From NCBI RefSeq assembly GCF_000722545.1, contig NZ_JNVM01000017.1:1-64000 (forward strand): 64,000 bases of DNA, read 5' to 3'. This DNA comes from Paenibacillus tyrphae (GTDB taxonomy: Bacteria; Bacillota; Bacilli; Paenibacillales; NBRC-103111). The notes below the pieces were generated by a model. It had not been told where the DNA came from. It did not search any database and saw nothing but the letters and a program-made list of their open reading frames with translations. Of this stretch, positions 33,729 through 40,786 are shown piece after piece. The stretch's first letter is position 1. Each line of letters begins with the position of its first letter. The position numbers and the translations under genes are program-made.

Positions 33729-35087
33729 ATGAATCGAAAACCGTTCGACGCTGCCGTGATCGGCGGGGGGCTTGCGGGATGGATCGCCGCCATCGAGCTG
33801 GCGCGGGCGGGCAGATCGGTCGTCCTTCTGGAACAATCGGACCGGATGGGCGGACGGGCGAGAACGGCCGACAAGAACGGCGTGCTGTTGAATCTCGGAG
33901 GCCATGCGCTGTACCGCAGCGGGGAGCTGCATGCCTTGCTTCGGGAATGGGGCGTGCCGTTTGAGGGAGGTCCTCCCTCTTCCAAGATGTCCGCCATTTG
34001 GAGCAATCGGGTCTTCCCCATGCCTGCGAGCCCGATCCAACTGCTCGCCTCCCGCCTGCTCTCATGGACAGGCAAAGGCGAGTTGGTGCGGCTTCTGCTG
34101 AAGCTTGGGCGGACCGATACGGACATGCCGGAGAACGCCAGCCTCCGGGATTGGGCCGAGAAGGAAGTCCGCGATCCGATGGTGCGGCATATTTTTTACG
34201 CCTTATGCCGGATAGCCACCTACACCCAAGACCCCGACCGGCAATTGGCCGGACCGGTGCTCAGGCAGGTGCGGCGCTCGCTGAAAGACGGCGTGCTGTA
34301 CTTGAACGGGGGCTGGCAGACGATCGTCGACCGCTTGGAAAAGATGGGGGCAGCCGCCGGGGTTCACGCGCGGTGCGGCAAAGCGGTAAGCGCCATCGAG
34401 CAAACGAACGGAGCCGTGAGCCGGGTCGTCTGTACGGACGGCGAAGCGTTCGAGCTCGCACATGTGATCAGCACGCTGCCGCCAGCAGACACCTGCCGGT
34501 TGGTGAGCAACGCGGAGCATACCTCGCTGTACCGTTGGAAGAAGGAAGCCCGGCCTTCGATGGCAGCTTGTCTGGACCTCGGGCTGAAGCAGCTCCACGG
34601 CCCCGTCAGAGATATCGCTATCGGACTGGATCAGCCCGTGTTCTTCAGCAATCATTCAGCAGGCGCGAAGCTAAGCAAGCATGGTACAATAGTCGTACAT
34701 TTGGTCAAATATAACGGCCCCGGCGAGAGCGATCCCCGGGCGGACGAACGCCTGCTGGAGCAAACGATGAGTCTTCTCCATCCGGGCTGGGAGCAGGAGG
34801 TCGCGGTGCGGCAATATTTGCCCAATATGCCGGTCGTCCACGACTATATGCACCTGGGGCGCACAGATCGTTTCCCGGGTCCGGCCGTACCGGACATTCA
34901 GGGACTTTACGTAGCCGGAGACTGGGCCGGTCACGGGGAGATGCTGGCGGATGCCGCGGCGGCAAGCGCCAGAAGGGCCGCACAGCGGGTTCTTGCGGAG
35001 CTGGACCGGCCGCGCGCCGAACCGGTTTGTGCGGACGAGACGCCCGAGGGCCAGAGGCCGTACGAGATTTCGAAGGGAGGCGCTTAG
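33729..35087 (+). CDS. FAD-dependent oxidoreductase (phytoene desaturase/protoporphyrinogen oxidase-like)
   Basis: A 452-residue flavoprotein. The N-terminal dinucleotide-binding motif is AAVIGGGLAGWIAAIELARAG, with the E of LEQSDRMGGRART closing the FAD ribose site. The C-terminal FAD segment is GLYVAGDWAGHGEMLADAAAASARRAA near residues 395-425, as in amine oxidase/phytoene desaturase-type enzymes. A perfect AAAGGAGG site precedes the ATG at 33729. It ends two bases before the ECF41 sigma gene. Oxidoreductases are among the known genomic partners of ECF41 factors. Its substrate is unknown. Confidence 0.88.
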   Translation: MNRKPFDAAVIGGGLAGWIAAIELARAGRSVVLLEQSDRMGGRARTADKNGVLLNLGGHALYRSGELHALLREWGVPFEGGPPSSKMSAIWSNRVFPMPASPIQLLASRLLSWTGKGELVRLLLKLGRTDTDMPENASLRDWAEKEVRDPMVRHIFYALCRIATYTQDPDRQLAGPVLRQVRRSLKDGVLYLNGGWQTIVDRLEKMGAAAGVHARCGKAVSAIEQTNGAVSRVVCTDGEAFELAHVISTLPPADTCRLVSNAEHTSLYRWKKEARPSMAACLDLGLKQLHGPVRDIAIGLDQPVFFSNHSAGAKLSKHGTIVVHLVKYNGPGESDPRADERLLEQTMSLLHPGWEQEVAVRQYLPNMPVVHDYMHLGRTDRFPGPAVPDIQGLYVAGDWAGHGEMLADAAAASARRAAQRVLAELDRPRAEPVCADETPEGQRPYEISKGGA

Positions 35088-35089
35088 AC

Positions 35090-36010
35090 ATGGAACCTGC
35101 CGAATTGGCCGGGGAACTGTACGTTTCCTACAAGCCCCTGTTATTTTCCCTTGCCTACCGCATGCTGGGAAGCGTAATGGATGCGGAGGACATTGTACAG
35201 GAGGCATTCCTGTATGTGAACGAAACGAAGCTGGATCACGTGCAAAATATGAAGTCCTACCTGTGCAAGCTGGTGACGCACCGCTGCATCGACCGGCTTC
35301 GTTCGGCCAGCAAGCAGCGCGAGGTTTACGTCGGGCCTTGGCTGCCGGAACCGCTAATCGCGGACAGAGATCCGGACGGCGAGCCGTCTCATTCCTATTT
35401 GCACAAGGAATCGCTCTCCACCGCTTATCTGCTATTGCTGCAGCAGCTCTCTTGGACGGAGCGGGCAGTGTTTCTGCTGCGCGAGGTGCTACAGTACGAA
35501 TACGACGAAATCGCCGATATCGTCGGCAAAAGCAGCACGAACTGCCGGCAAATCTTCCACCGCGCGAAGCGGGCCGTCAGCGGCTTGCCCGATCCCAGAG
35601 ACGGACAGCCGTCCGAGGCGGTGCCGGCCCGCGGGGGTCCGCATCCTTCGCAGGAGCAGACGGGCGACCTGATCGAACGGTTCGTTCAAGCGCTAACCAC
35701 GGGCAATGTCAGGCAATTGATGGATATTTTGTCCGCGGATGCGGTGCTGTACTCCGATGGAGGCGGCAAAGTTACCGCGGCCGTTCGTCCCGTGCAAAGC
35801 GCGGAACGCGTATCGCGTTTCTTCGAAGGGCTCATGGCCAAGCTGCCCGAGGCATTCTACTATCGCTTGGCGGACGTTAACGGCCAGCCGGGCATTGTTT
35901 GTTATTCCGGCAAGCAGCCGGTGAATGTCATTTCGTTCCATATCCGGGAAGACCGGGTCCATGGCATTTATATCGTCGTGAATCCGGATAAATTAAAGCA
36001 TGTTCTATAG
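35090..36010 (+). CDS. sigJ: ECF41-family sigma factor (SigJ type) with SnoaL-like C-terminal domain
   Basis: A 306-residue sigma factor that needs no separate anti-sigma gene. Regions 2 and 4 are present (LAYRMLGSVMDAEDIVQEAFLY; then TERAVFLLREVLQYEYDEIADIVG). ECF41 marks are visible: the linker WLPEP near residue 83, the SnoaL-like extension from about residue 185, the DGGGK motif near 222 and NPDK near the C-terminus. In studied ECF41 proteins the extension controls sigma activity from within the same chain. GGGAGG before the ATG at 35090 sets the start two bases after the oxidoreductase stop. Confidence 0.93.
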   Translation: MEPAELAGELYVSYKPLLFSLAYRMLGSVMDAEDIVQEAFLYVNETKLDHVQNMKSYLCKLVTHRCIDRLRSASKQREVYVGPWLPEPLIADRDPDGEPSHSYLHKESLSTAYLLLLQQLSWTERAVFLLREVLQYEYDEIADIVGKSSTNCRQIFHRAKRAVSGLPDPRDGQPSEAVPARGGPHPSQEQTGDLIERFVQALTTGNVRQLMDILSADAVLYSDGGGKVTAAVRPVQSAERVSRFFEGLMAKLPEAFYYRLADVNGQPGIVCYSGKQPVNVISFHIREDRVHGIYIVVNPDKLKHVL

Positions 36011-36027
36011 CCCGTCCAGCGGAGGAA

Positions 36028-36061
36028 CCGGCAGGAGGATCGACTCTTCTGCCGGATTTTT
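36028..36061 (+). terminator. Terminator of the oxidoreductase-sigJ operon
   Basis: CCGGCAG...CTGCCGG (36028-36034 and 36049-36055), with extra AG/CT pairing near the loop, followed by ATTTTT. Confidence 0.78.
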
Positions 36062-36154
36062 GCCGTTTGATGGCATGGATGATACGTTAACCCGAATATG
36101 ATATAATCAGTTAACAATATTCTGCATCGCGATGCAGGAATGGAGAGAAGTCCT

Positions 36155-36613
36155 ATGAACAGCATCCGGCTCCGCGGCCATCATCTGCTTTGCCTGCTCG
36201 GGTACCGGGGAATGGGGTACTCCGAATCGTTTTGCGACAATATGACGGCTGTGTACGAAACGCTACGGAAGCATCCGGACACCCGAATCGAGCTTGTCGA
36301 AGGCCCCGACGACATCTGCAGCGCGTTTCCCAAGGACCAGCCCCCGCATTGCGACGGCCACAGCGTATACGACCGGGATGCCCGCGTGTTGAACAAGCTT
36401 GGACTGTACACCGGCTCCGCGATGACGTGGGCGGACATCTGCGCCGCCGTCTCCGCGACGATGCGTCCGCACGACATCGGCCTACTGTGTTCGAGCTGTC
36501 CATGGGAGCGATACGGTGTCTGCAAGAACGGGGTCCGTCTGATCCGCAGCGGAGAGCCGCTGCCTCCGGTCGCCAGCCGTAGCAGATGGCCGCAGCCGAA
36601 AAAATCGGTATAG
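36155..36613 (+). CDS. DUF1284 domain protein, probable iron-sulfur or metal-binding
   Basis: A 152-residue protein of the DUF1284 family. It begins with the family start RLRGHHLLCLLGYRGMGYS and contains cysteines in patterns typical of the family: DDICSAFP, ADICAAV, LCSSCPWERYGVCKNG. The spacing of the last three cysteines suggests a metal or Fe-S site, but this is not proven for the family. The ATG at 36155 follows GGAGAGAAG. It is a single gene after the sigJ terminator. Its reaction is unknown. Confidence 0.82.
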   Translation: MNSIRLRGHHLLCLLGYRGMGYSESFCDNMTAVYETLRKHPDTRIELVEGPDDICSAFPKDQPPHCDGHSVYDRDARVLNKLGLYTGSAMTWADICAAVSATMRPHDIGLLCSSCPWERYGVCKNGVRLIRSGEPLPPVASRSRWPQPKKSV

Positions 36614-36698
36614 GGGAAACTAGCCCTTTCACATCCAGTCCATCCCGAGGTATGATAGAGAGACATACTTCTACAAGCAAGCAAGGATGGTAGCGGAA

Positions 36699-37235
36699 AT
36701 GAAAGTCGGTCTGGTTCGGCATTATAAAGTAAAAAAGGATTATCCGTCGCAATTTCTGATCTCGGCCAGGGAGCTCGATCAATGGTTCGCGGAGTATGAT
36801 GAATCCGACATCGAGCTCGGTCAGACCGACCTGGGCGGCATCGAATGGAACCGCTGTTATGCCAGCGATATGTCTAGAGCGGCCCGCACGGCCGAGCACA
36901 TTTATGACGGTGAAATTAAGCGCTGGAAAATGCTGCGCGAGGTTCCGCCTCCGTCGTACCGAACGAAGGTACGGCTGCCGCTCATGATGTGGGCGGTTCT
37001 GATTAAAACCTTGTGGTTTGCGGCCCCCCGGTCGATGCCGGAAAGCATGGCCGATACCAGAAACCGGGCCGACGCCGTTCTGGACGAGATTTTCCAGCAG
37101 GGCGACGGGAATGTGCTTATCGTCAGCCATGCCGCCTTGATGATGACGATGAGAAAAGCGCTGCTTGCGCGTGGCTTCCGGGGACCGAAGTTCGGTACGC
37201 CGGAGAACGGCAAGCTGTATTTGTTCGAAAATTAA
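36699..37235 (+). CDS. Histidine phosphatase superfamily protein
   Basis: A 178-residue phosphoglycerate-mutase-like protein. The N-terminal catalytic motif is VGLVRHYKVKKDYP, with R-H followed by Y rather than the usual G. YASDMSRAARTAEHI supplies the second conserved arginine pair, and IVSHAALMMTMRKAL the second histidine. The C-terminus FGTPENGKLYLFE resembles the phosphatase branch. AAGGATGG lies eight bases before the ATG at 36699; an ATG at 36687 inside that site is less likely. It probably acts as a phosphatase on a small molecule; the substrate is unknown. It is followed by a DUF3886 gene 17 bp later. Confidence 0.82.
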   Translation: MKVGLVRHYKVKKDYPSQFLISARELDQWFAEYDESDIELGQTDLGGIEWNRCYASDMSRAARTAEHIYDGEIKRWKMLREVPPPSYRTKVRLPLMMWAVLIKTLWFAAPRSMPESMADTRNRADAVLDEIFQQGDGNVLIVSHAALMMTMRKALLARGFRGPKFGTPENGKLYLFEN

Positions 37236-37252
37236 CGCGAAAGGTGAGTGCC

Positions 37253-37513
37253 ATGGCGAAGAAAAACAGGCCGGCGGCTCCTCCGGGCGCCGCTTCCCAA
37301 GACAAGCCCGCTACGCTGAAAGATTTGTTGAATCCGGACGTCGTAAGCAAGTTGAAAGCGCAGGCGGATCAAATGAAGGCCGAAGCCGAGATTCAGCGCG
37401 AGGAAGCCAGAAAGCAGGCGGAAGCGGCCCGCAAGGCCGAGCAGAAGCGGCTGGACAACAACTTCGAATATTTGCTGAACAACAGCGGCATGGACTGGAA
37501 GAAGTACAATTAA
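37253..37513 (+). CDS. DUF3886 (YqkK-like) small coiled-coil protein
   Basis: An 86-residue, highly charged protein. A Pro/Ala-rich start is followed by LKDLLNPDVVSKLKAQ, a long Lys/Glu/Ala/Arg-rich helix (residues 40-68) and the conserved end LDNNFEYLLNNSGMDWKKY, which is diagnostic of the YqkK/DUF3886 family of Bacillales. AAAGGTGAG precedes the ATG at 37253; a longer in-frame opening upstream overlaps the phosphatase gene and is rejected. It is probably co-transcribed with the phosphatase. Function unknown. Confidence 0.85.
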   Translation: MAKKNRPAAPPGAASQDKPATLKDLLNPDVVSKLKAQADQMKAEAEIQREEARKQAEAARKAEQKRLDNNFEYLLNNSGMDWKKYN

Positions 37514-37526
37514 GCGGTAAGAACAG

Positions 37527-37576
37527 TAAAACCTCCAAAATCGCGGTAAAACGTGATCGTGGAGGTTTTGTTTTGT
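37527..37576. terminator. Terminator between the DUF3886 gene and lrgB
   Basis: AAAACCTCC pairs with GGAGGTTTT, with ATC/GAT and CG/CG pairing inside, followed by GTTTTGT. It lies between convergent genes and may serve both. Confidence 0.75.
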
Positions 37577-37611
37577 CTCATAGGAGTGTATGGATTACTT
37601 GCCGGGCGGTC

Positions 37612-38292
37612 TTACAGGAGCAGGACCAGCCAAGGGACAACGACCAGCGCCAGAAGCGCGGTCACGAGCATGGATATGCTCGATACCGTGCCGGAGACGG
37701 CGCCGAACTCGAATGCCGTCGTCGTCCCGGCCGTATGGGCGCTCGTCCCGAGCAGCACGCCCTGCGCCACCCCGCTGCGGATGCGGAACAGCCGGATAAG
37801 CATCGGTCCGACGACCGTGCCGAGCAAGCCCGTGACCAGCACGAACAGCGCCGTCATCGCCGGGATGCCCCCGATCATATCCGTGATGGCGATGGCAATC
37901 GGCGTGGTCGTGGAGCGCAGCACTAGGCCGTCGATGATCTTCACGTCGAGGTGCAGCCCCTTGGCGATCCAAACCGAGGTCGCAACACCCGCCGCGGAGC
38001 CGACCAGCACGCTGGCCATTATTTCTACGGCATATTTGCGCAGCAGTGCGACATTTTTGTAGAGCGGCACGGCCAAGGCAATTGTCGCGGGTCCGATCAT
38101 GTCCGTCAGCCAATGCGCCCCGGCGTTGTAAGTCTCGTAAGGAATGTCTCCTTTCAGCAGCAGGACAATGACAACCGCCGGTGTCAGCAGCAGCGGCGAC
38201 AGATAGATTTTAGGTTTCCTACGATACAAGCTTTTTATGCCGTAATAGACGGCCATGGTGAACAGCAGCAAGCCGAGCGAGAGCCAGGTCAT
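37612..38292 (-). CDS. lrgB: LrgB/CidB-family membrane protein
   Basis: A 226-residue integral membrane protein with about seven hydrophobic segments. Family landmarks: YLSPLLLTPAVVIVLLL near residue 30, IGPATIALAVPLYKN near 66, SVLVGSAAGVATS near 93, LRSTTTPIAIAI near 125 and GTSAHTAGTTTAFEFG near 180. These identify the LrgB/CidB branch linked to holin/antiholin-like control of murein hydrolases and to pyruvate or overflow metabolism. Its ATG at 38292 overlaps the lrgA stop by four bases (translational coupling). Confidence 0.93.
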   Translation of the reverse strand: MTWLSLGLLLFTMAVYYGIKSLYRRKPKIYLSPLLLTPAVVIVLLLKGDIPYETYNAGAHWLTDMIGPATIALAVPLYKNVALLRKYAVEIMASVLVGSAAGVATSVWIAKGLHLDVKIIDGLVLRSTTTPIAIAITDMIGGIPAMTALFVLVTGLLGTVVGPMLIRLFRIRSGVAQGVLLGTSAHTAGTTTAFEFGAVSGTVSSISMLVTALLALVVVPWLVLLL

Positions 38293-38660
38293 GACGGGGT
38301 TCGCTCCTTTCGCTTCACGATCGCTTGCGCCACAAGCCCTGCCGAGAGCATCACGACGACAAGGCTGCTCACCAGCACGAGCATGATCGGCAGCCCGTTA
38401 TCCCGCAGCAGCGACTGATATTGAATCATCCCGGCCGCCGCAGGGATGAAGAACAGCAGCATTTCGGCCAACAGCCACTTGGCCCCCAGATCGATCCATT
38501 CGATCCGGATGATTTTCAGTTGAAGCAGCACAAATACAAGAACGATCCCGAGAATGCTCCCCGGAATCGGCAAATGAAGCAGGGTTGCCAGCCCGTTCAA
38601 CAGCCAAGAAACAAGGACAAAAAAGAGCACCTGCCCCAAAGTTTTCACAAAAGCCGCCAT
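38289..38660 (-). CDS. lrgA: LrgA/CidA-family holin-like protein
   Basis: A 123-residue protein with four membrane helices. Landmarks of CidA/LrgA: LPIPGSILGIVLVFVLL near residue 35, GAKWLLAEMLLFFIPAAAGMI near 62, and a charged C-terminus. AAAGGAG lies nine bases before the ATG at 38660 (the frame is open to 38684). It is the first gene of lrgA-lrgB and divergent from a CidR-like LysR regulator, the arrangement seen for Bacillus ywbH/ywbG and cid operons. It probably forms holin-like pores or assists transport with LrgB. Confidence 0.92.
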   Translation of the reverse strand: MAAFVKTLGQVLFFVLVSWLLNGLATLLHLPIPGSILGIVLVFVLLQLKIIRIEWIDLGAKWLLAEMLLFFIPAAAGMIQYQSLLRDNGLPIMLVLVSSLVVVMLSAGLVAQAIVKRKERTPS

Positions 38661-38769
38661 GTTGCACAGCTCCTTTCCTTCCAAAGTTTACACCCCTTCC
38701 TTTCATAGGTAAAATGAATATATCGAATTTCTTTCATTCCAGTTATCTATGCAAAGGAGGTGCCCGGGC

Positions 38770-39654
38770 ATCGATATCCGGCAGTTAGAGTATGTGCTGG
38801 AGATTATCCGACACAGCAGCTTCACCAAAGCAGCCGAGGCGCTGCACATTACCCAGCCTACCATCAGCAAAGCAATCAAAAATTTGGAGGAGGAGCTAGG
38901 CGTCCCGCTCTTCGTCCGCTCCGGCAAAACGCTGGAACTGACCGACGCCGGCCAGCTCATTGCCGGTCAGGCGCAGGATGTCGTCCGTTCGTTCAAGCAT
39001 CTGGAGCTGCAGCTCGGCGATTTGACGAATTTCAAAAAAGGGCATATCCGGATCGGATTGCCGCCGATGGCGGGCGCGAGATTTTTCCCCGGCATTTTGA
39101 GCCGGTTTCGCGACACGTATCCAGGGCTGACGATCCAACTGGAGGAGGATGGCTCGGTCAAGCTGGCGGAAAAGGTGGAGGACGGCACGCTGGACGTCGG
39201 CGTGGTGCTTTTGCCGGTGGACGAGGAAGTGTTCGAATCGTATTCGTTCGTGAACGAATGGCTTCGAGCCGTGCTTCCTCCTGCCCATCCGTTGGCGGGC
39301 AGAAGGGAAATCCGGCTGGCCGAGCTGCAGGACGAGGCTTTCATTTTGTTTCGGGAAGACTTTGCGCTTCATGAGCGGATTATCAAGGCTTGCGATGGCG
39401 TCGGCTTCCGGCCCCGGATCTGGTACGAAAGCTCGCAGTGGGATTTTATCTATGAAATGGTTGCCTCGGGAATGGGCGTGGCCCTGCTGCCCGAAAGCAT
39501 CTGCGGCATGCTCGACCCGAACCGCGTCGCCACGGTCACTTTGACCGACCCGGCCATTCCATGGCATCTGGGCATGATTTGGCGGAAGGACCGCTACCTG
39601 TCGTTTGCCGCGCGGGAGTGGGTCCGCTTCTCGAAGGCGCATTTGACGAACTAA
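38770..39654 (+). CDS. LysR-family regulator (CidR-like), apparently with an ATC start codon
   Basis: A 294-residue LysR regulator. The helix-turn-helix is DIRQLEYVLEIIRHSSFTKA then ITQPTISKAIKNLEEELGV; the effector domain follows (GLPPMAGARFFPGILSRF, VVLLPVDEEVFESYSF, GVALLPESICGML). A perfect AAAGGAGGTG at 38753-38762 is followed seven bases later by ATC GAT ATC, just where the family has M-D-I-R-Q-L-E. The only in-frame ATG (38749) lies ahead of that ribosome site. So either ATC is used or the G-to-C change is an error or mutation. It diverges from lrgA and probably activates lrgAB in response to acetate or pyruvate, as CidR does. Confidence 0.85.
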   Translation: MDIRQLEYVLEIIRHSSFTKAAEALHITQPTISKAIKNLEEELGVPLFVRSGKTLELTDAGQLIAGQAQDVVRSFKHLELQLGDLTNFKKGHIRIGLPPMAGARFFPGILSRFRDTYPGLTIQLEEDGSVKLAEKVEDGTLDVGVVLLPVDEEVFESYSFVNEWLRAVLPPAHPLAGRREIRLAELQDEAFILFREDFALHERIIKACDGVGFRPRIWYESSQWDFIYEMVASGMGVALLPESICGMLDPNRVATVTLTDPAIPWHLGMIWRKDRYLSFAAREWVRFSKAHLTN

Positions 39655-39699
39655 GGCAGGCCGTCTCTTTAAATCCATTTTCGGAAGGGGTACGTAACT

Positions 39700-40692
39700 A
39701 TGGAACGATTTCGTGCACTCGTCGTGGACAAAACGGAGAATCAGTTTTCGGTAAGCGTACAATCTCTCAGCTTGGACGATTTGTCGGAAGGCGAGGTGCT
39801 CATTCGGGTCGCCTACTCCGGCGTCAATTACAAGGACGGCTTGGCGGCAAGCCCGAAGGGCCGGGTGGTCCGCGACTATCCGATCGTGCCGGGGATCGAT
39901 CTCGCCGGGACGGTAGCCGCTTCGACCGATCCGCGGTTTCGCGAAGGCGACGAGGTGCTGGCGACGAGCTATGAGCTCGGCGTAGGGCATTCCGGCGGAT
40001 TTAGCGAATATGCGAGGGTTCCCGCCGATTGGGTGATCTCCCTGCCGAAAGGGTTATCCCACCGCGAGGCGATGATCCTCGGAACGTCGGGATTGACGGC
40101 AGCGCTGTCCGTCCACCGTATGGAAGAGAACGGCTTGCGCCCCGAGAACGGCCCTGTGCTCGTCACCGGAGCGACCGGCGGCGTCGGAAGCCACGCCGTC
40201 TCGATGCTTGCGGCGTCGGGGTACGAGGTCACGGCCAGCACGGGAAAAGCGCAGGAGCATGACTACCTGCGCGAGCTGGGTGCCGCTTCGATCCTCCACC
40301 GGGAAGAGCTGTACCCGGAAGCGGTCAAGCCCTTGACCAAGGAACGGTGGGCGGGCGCCGTCGATCCGGTGGCCGGCGCCGCGCTGCCACATATTCTTAG
40401 CGCTATCCGACGCGGCGGCTCCGTGGCGCTTAGCGGGCTGACCGGCGGCGCCGAATTTACGGCGGCCGTGTTCCCGTTCATTCTCCGCGGCGTGAACCTG
40501 CTCGGCATCGATTCCGCCTACTGCCCGCTCCCGCTCCGGCAGCGGCTCTGGGAACGGATGGCTTCCGATCTGAAGCCGCCGCGGCTCGAAGCGATGGTCC
40601 ATGCGGAAACGACCCTCGACGAGCTGCCGACCGCCCTACAGCACATTCTGCAAAGCGGCGTCCGCGGGAAGGTCGTTGTGAAGCTGAAGTAA
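39700..40692 (+). CDS. YhdH/YhfP-type NADPH quinone oxidoreductase (acrylyl-CoA reductase-like)
   Basis: A 330-residue medium-chain reductase of the YhdH/AcuI branch. The N-terminal GroES-like domain has VAYSGVNYKDGLAAS and PIVPGIDLAGTV, lacking zinc ligands. The Rossmann nucleotide site is VLVTGATGGVGSHAVSMLAASGYEV near residue 150. The C-terminal ENIV-type ending (ALQHILQSGVRGKVVVKL) is family-typical. GGAAGGGG precedes the ATG at 39700. AcuI homologues reduce acryloyl-CoA, and other members reduce quinones; the activity here is not determined. It lies 45 bp after the LysR gene and may be read with it. Confidence 0.92.
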   Translation: MERFRALVVDKTENQFSVSVQSLSLDDLSEGEVLIRVAYSGVNYKDGLAASPKGRVVRDYPIVPGIDLAGTVAASTDPRFREGDEVLATSYELGVGHSGGFSEYARVPADWVISLPKGLSHREAMILGTSGLTAALSVHRMEENGLRPENGPVLVTGATGGVGSHAVSMLAASGYEVTASTGKAQEHDYLRELGAASILHREELYPEAVKPLTKERWAGAVDPVAGAALPHILSAIRRGGSVALSGLTGGAEFTAAVFPFILRGVNLLGIDSAYCPLPLRQRLWERMASDLKPPRLEAMVHAETTLDELPTALQHILQSGVRGKVVVKLK

Positions 40693-40722
40693 ACGCCCCG
40701 TAAGAGGCCGAATCTCTACGAG

Positions 40723-40757
40723 AAAAAGCCCGACCGGTCAACCCGGTCGGGCTTTTT
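40723..40757. terminator. Strong bidirectional terminator after the YhdH-like gene
   Basis: A perfect 15-bp inverted repeat, AAAAAGCCCGACCGG (40723-40737) and CCGGTCGGGCTTTTT (40743-40757), with a five-base loop. It serves both the YhdH-like gene and the opposing nucleotidase gene. Confidence 0.92.
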
Positions 40758-40786
40758 GTACGGTTGCAGCGCGAACTGCAAGTCGC

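Noticed and set aside
36687..36698. ATG at 36687 as the start of the histidine phosphatase
   Set aside because: It lies inside the AAGGATGG ribosome site that is correctly spaced for the ATG at 36699.
37013..37252. Extended start of the DUF3886 gene overlapping the phosphatase gene
   Set aside because: The extension is in the alternate frame of the phosphatase, and the ATG at 37253 has a good ribosome site and matches the family start.
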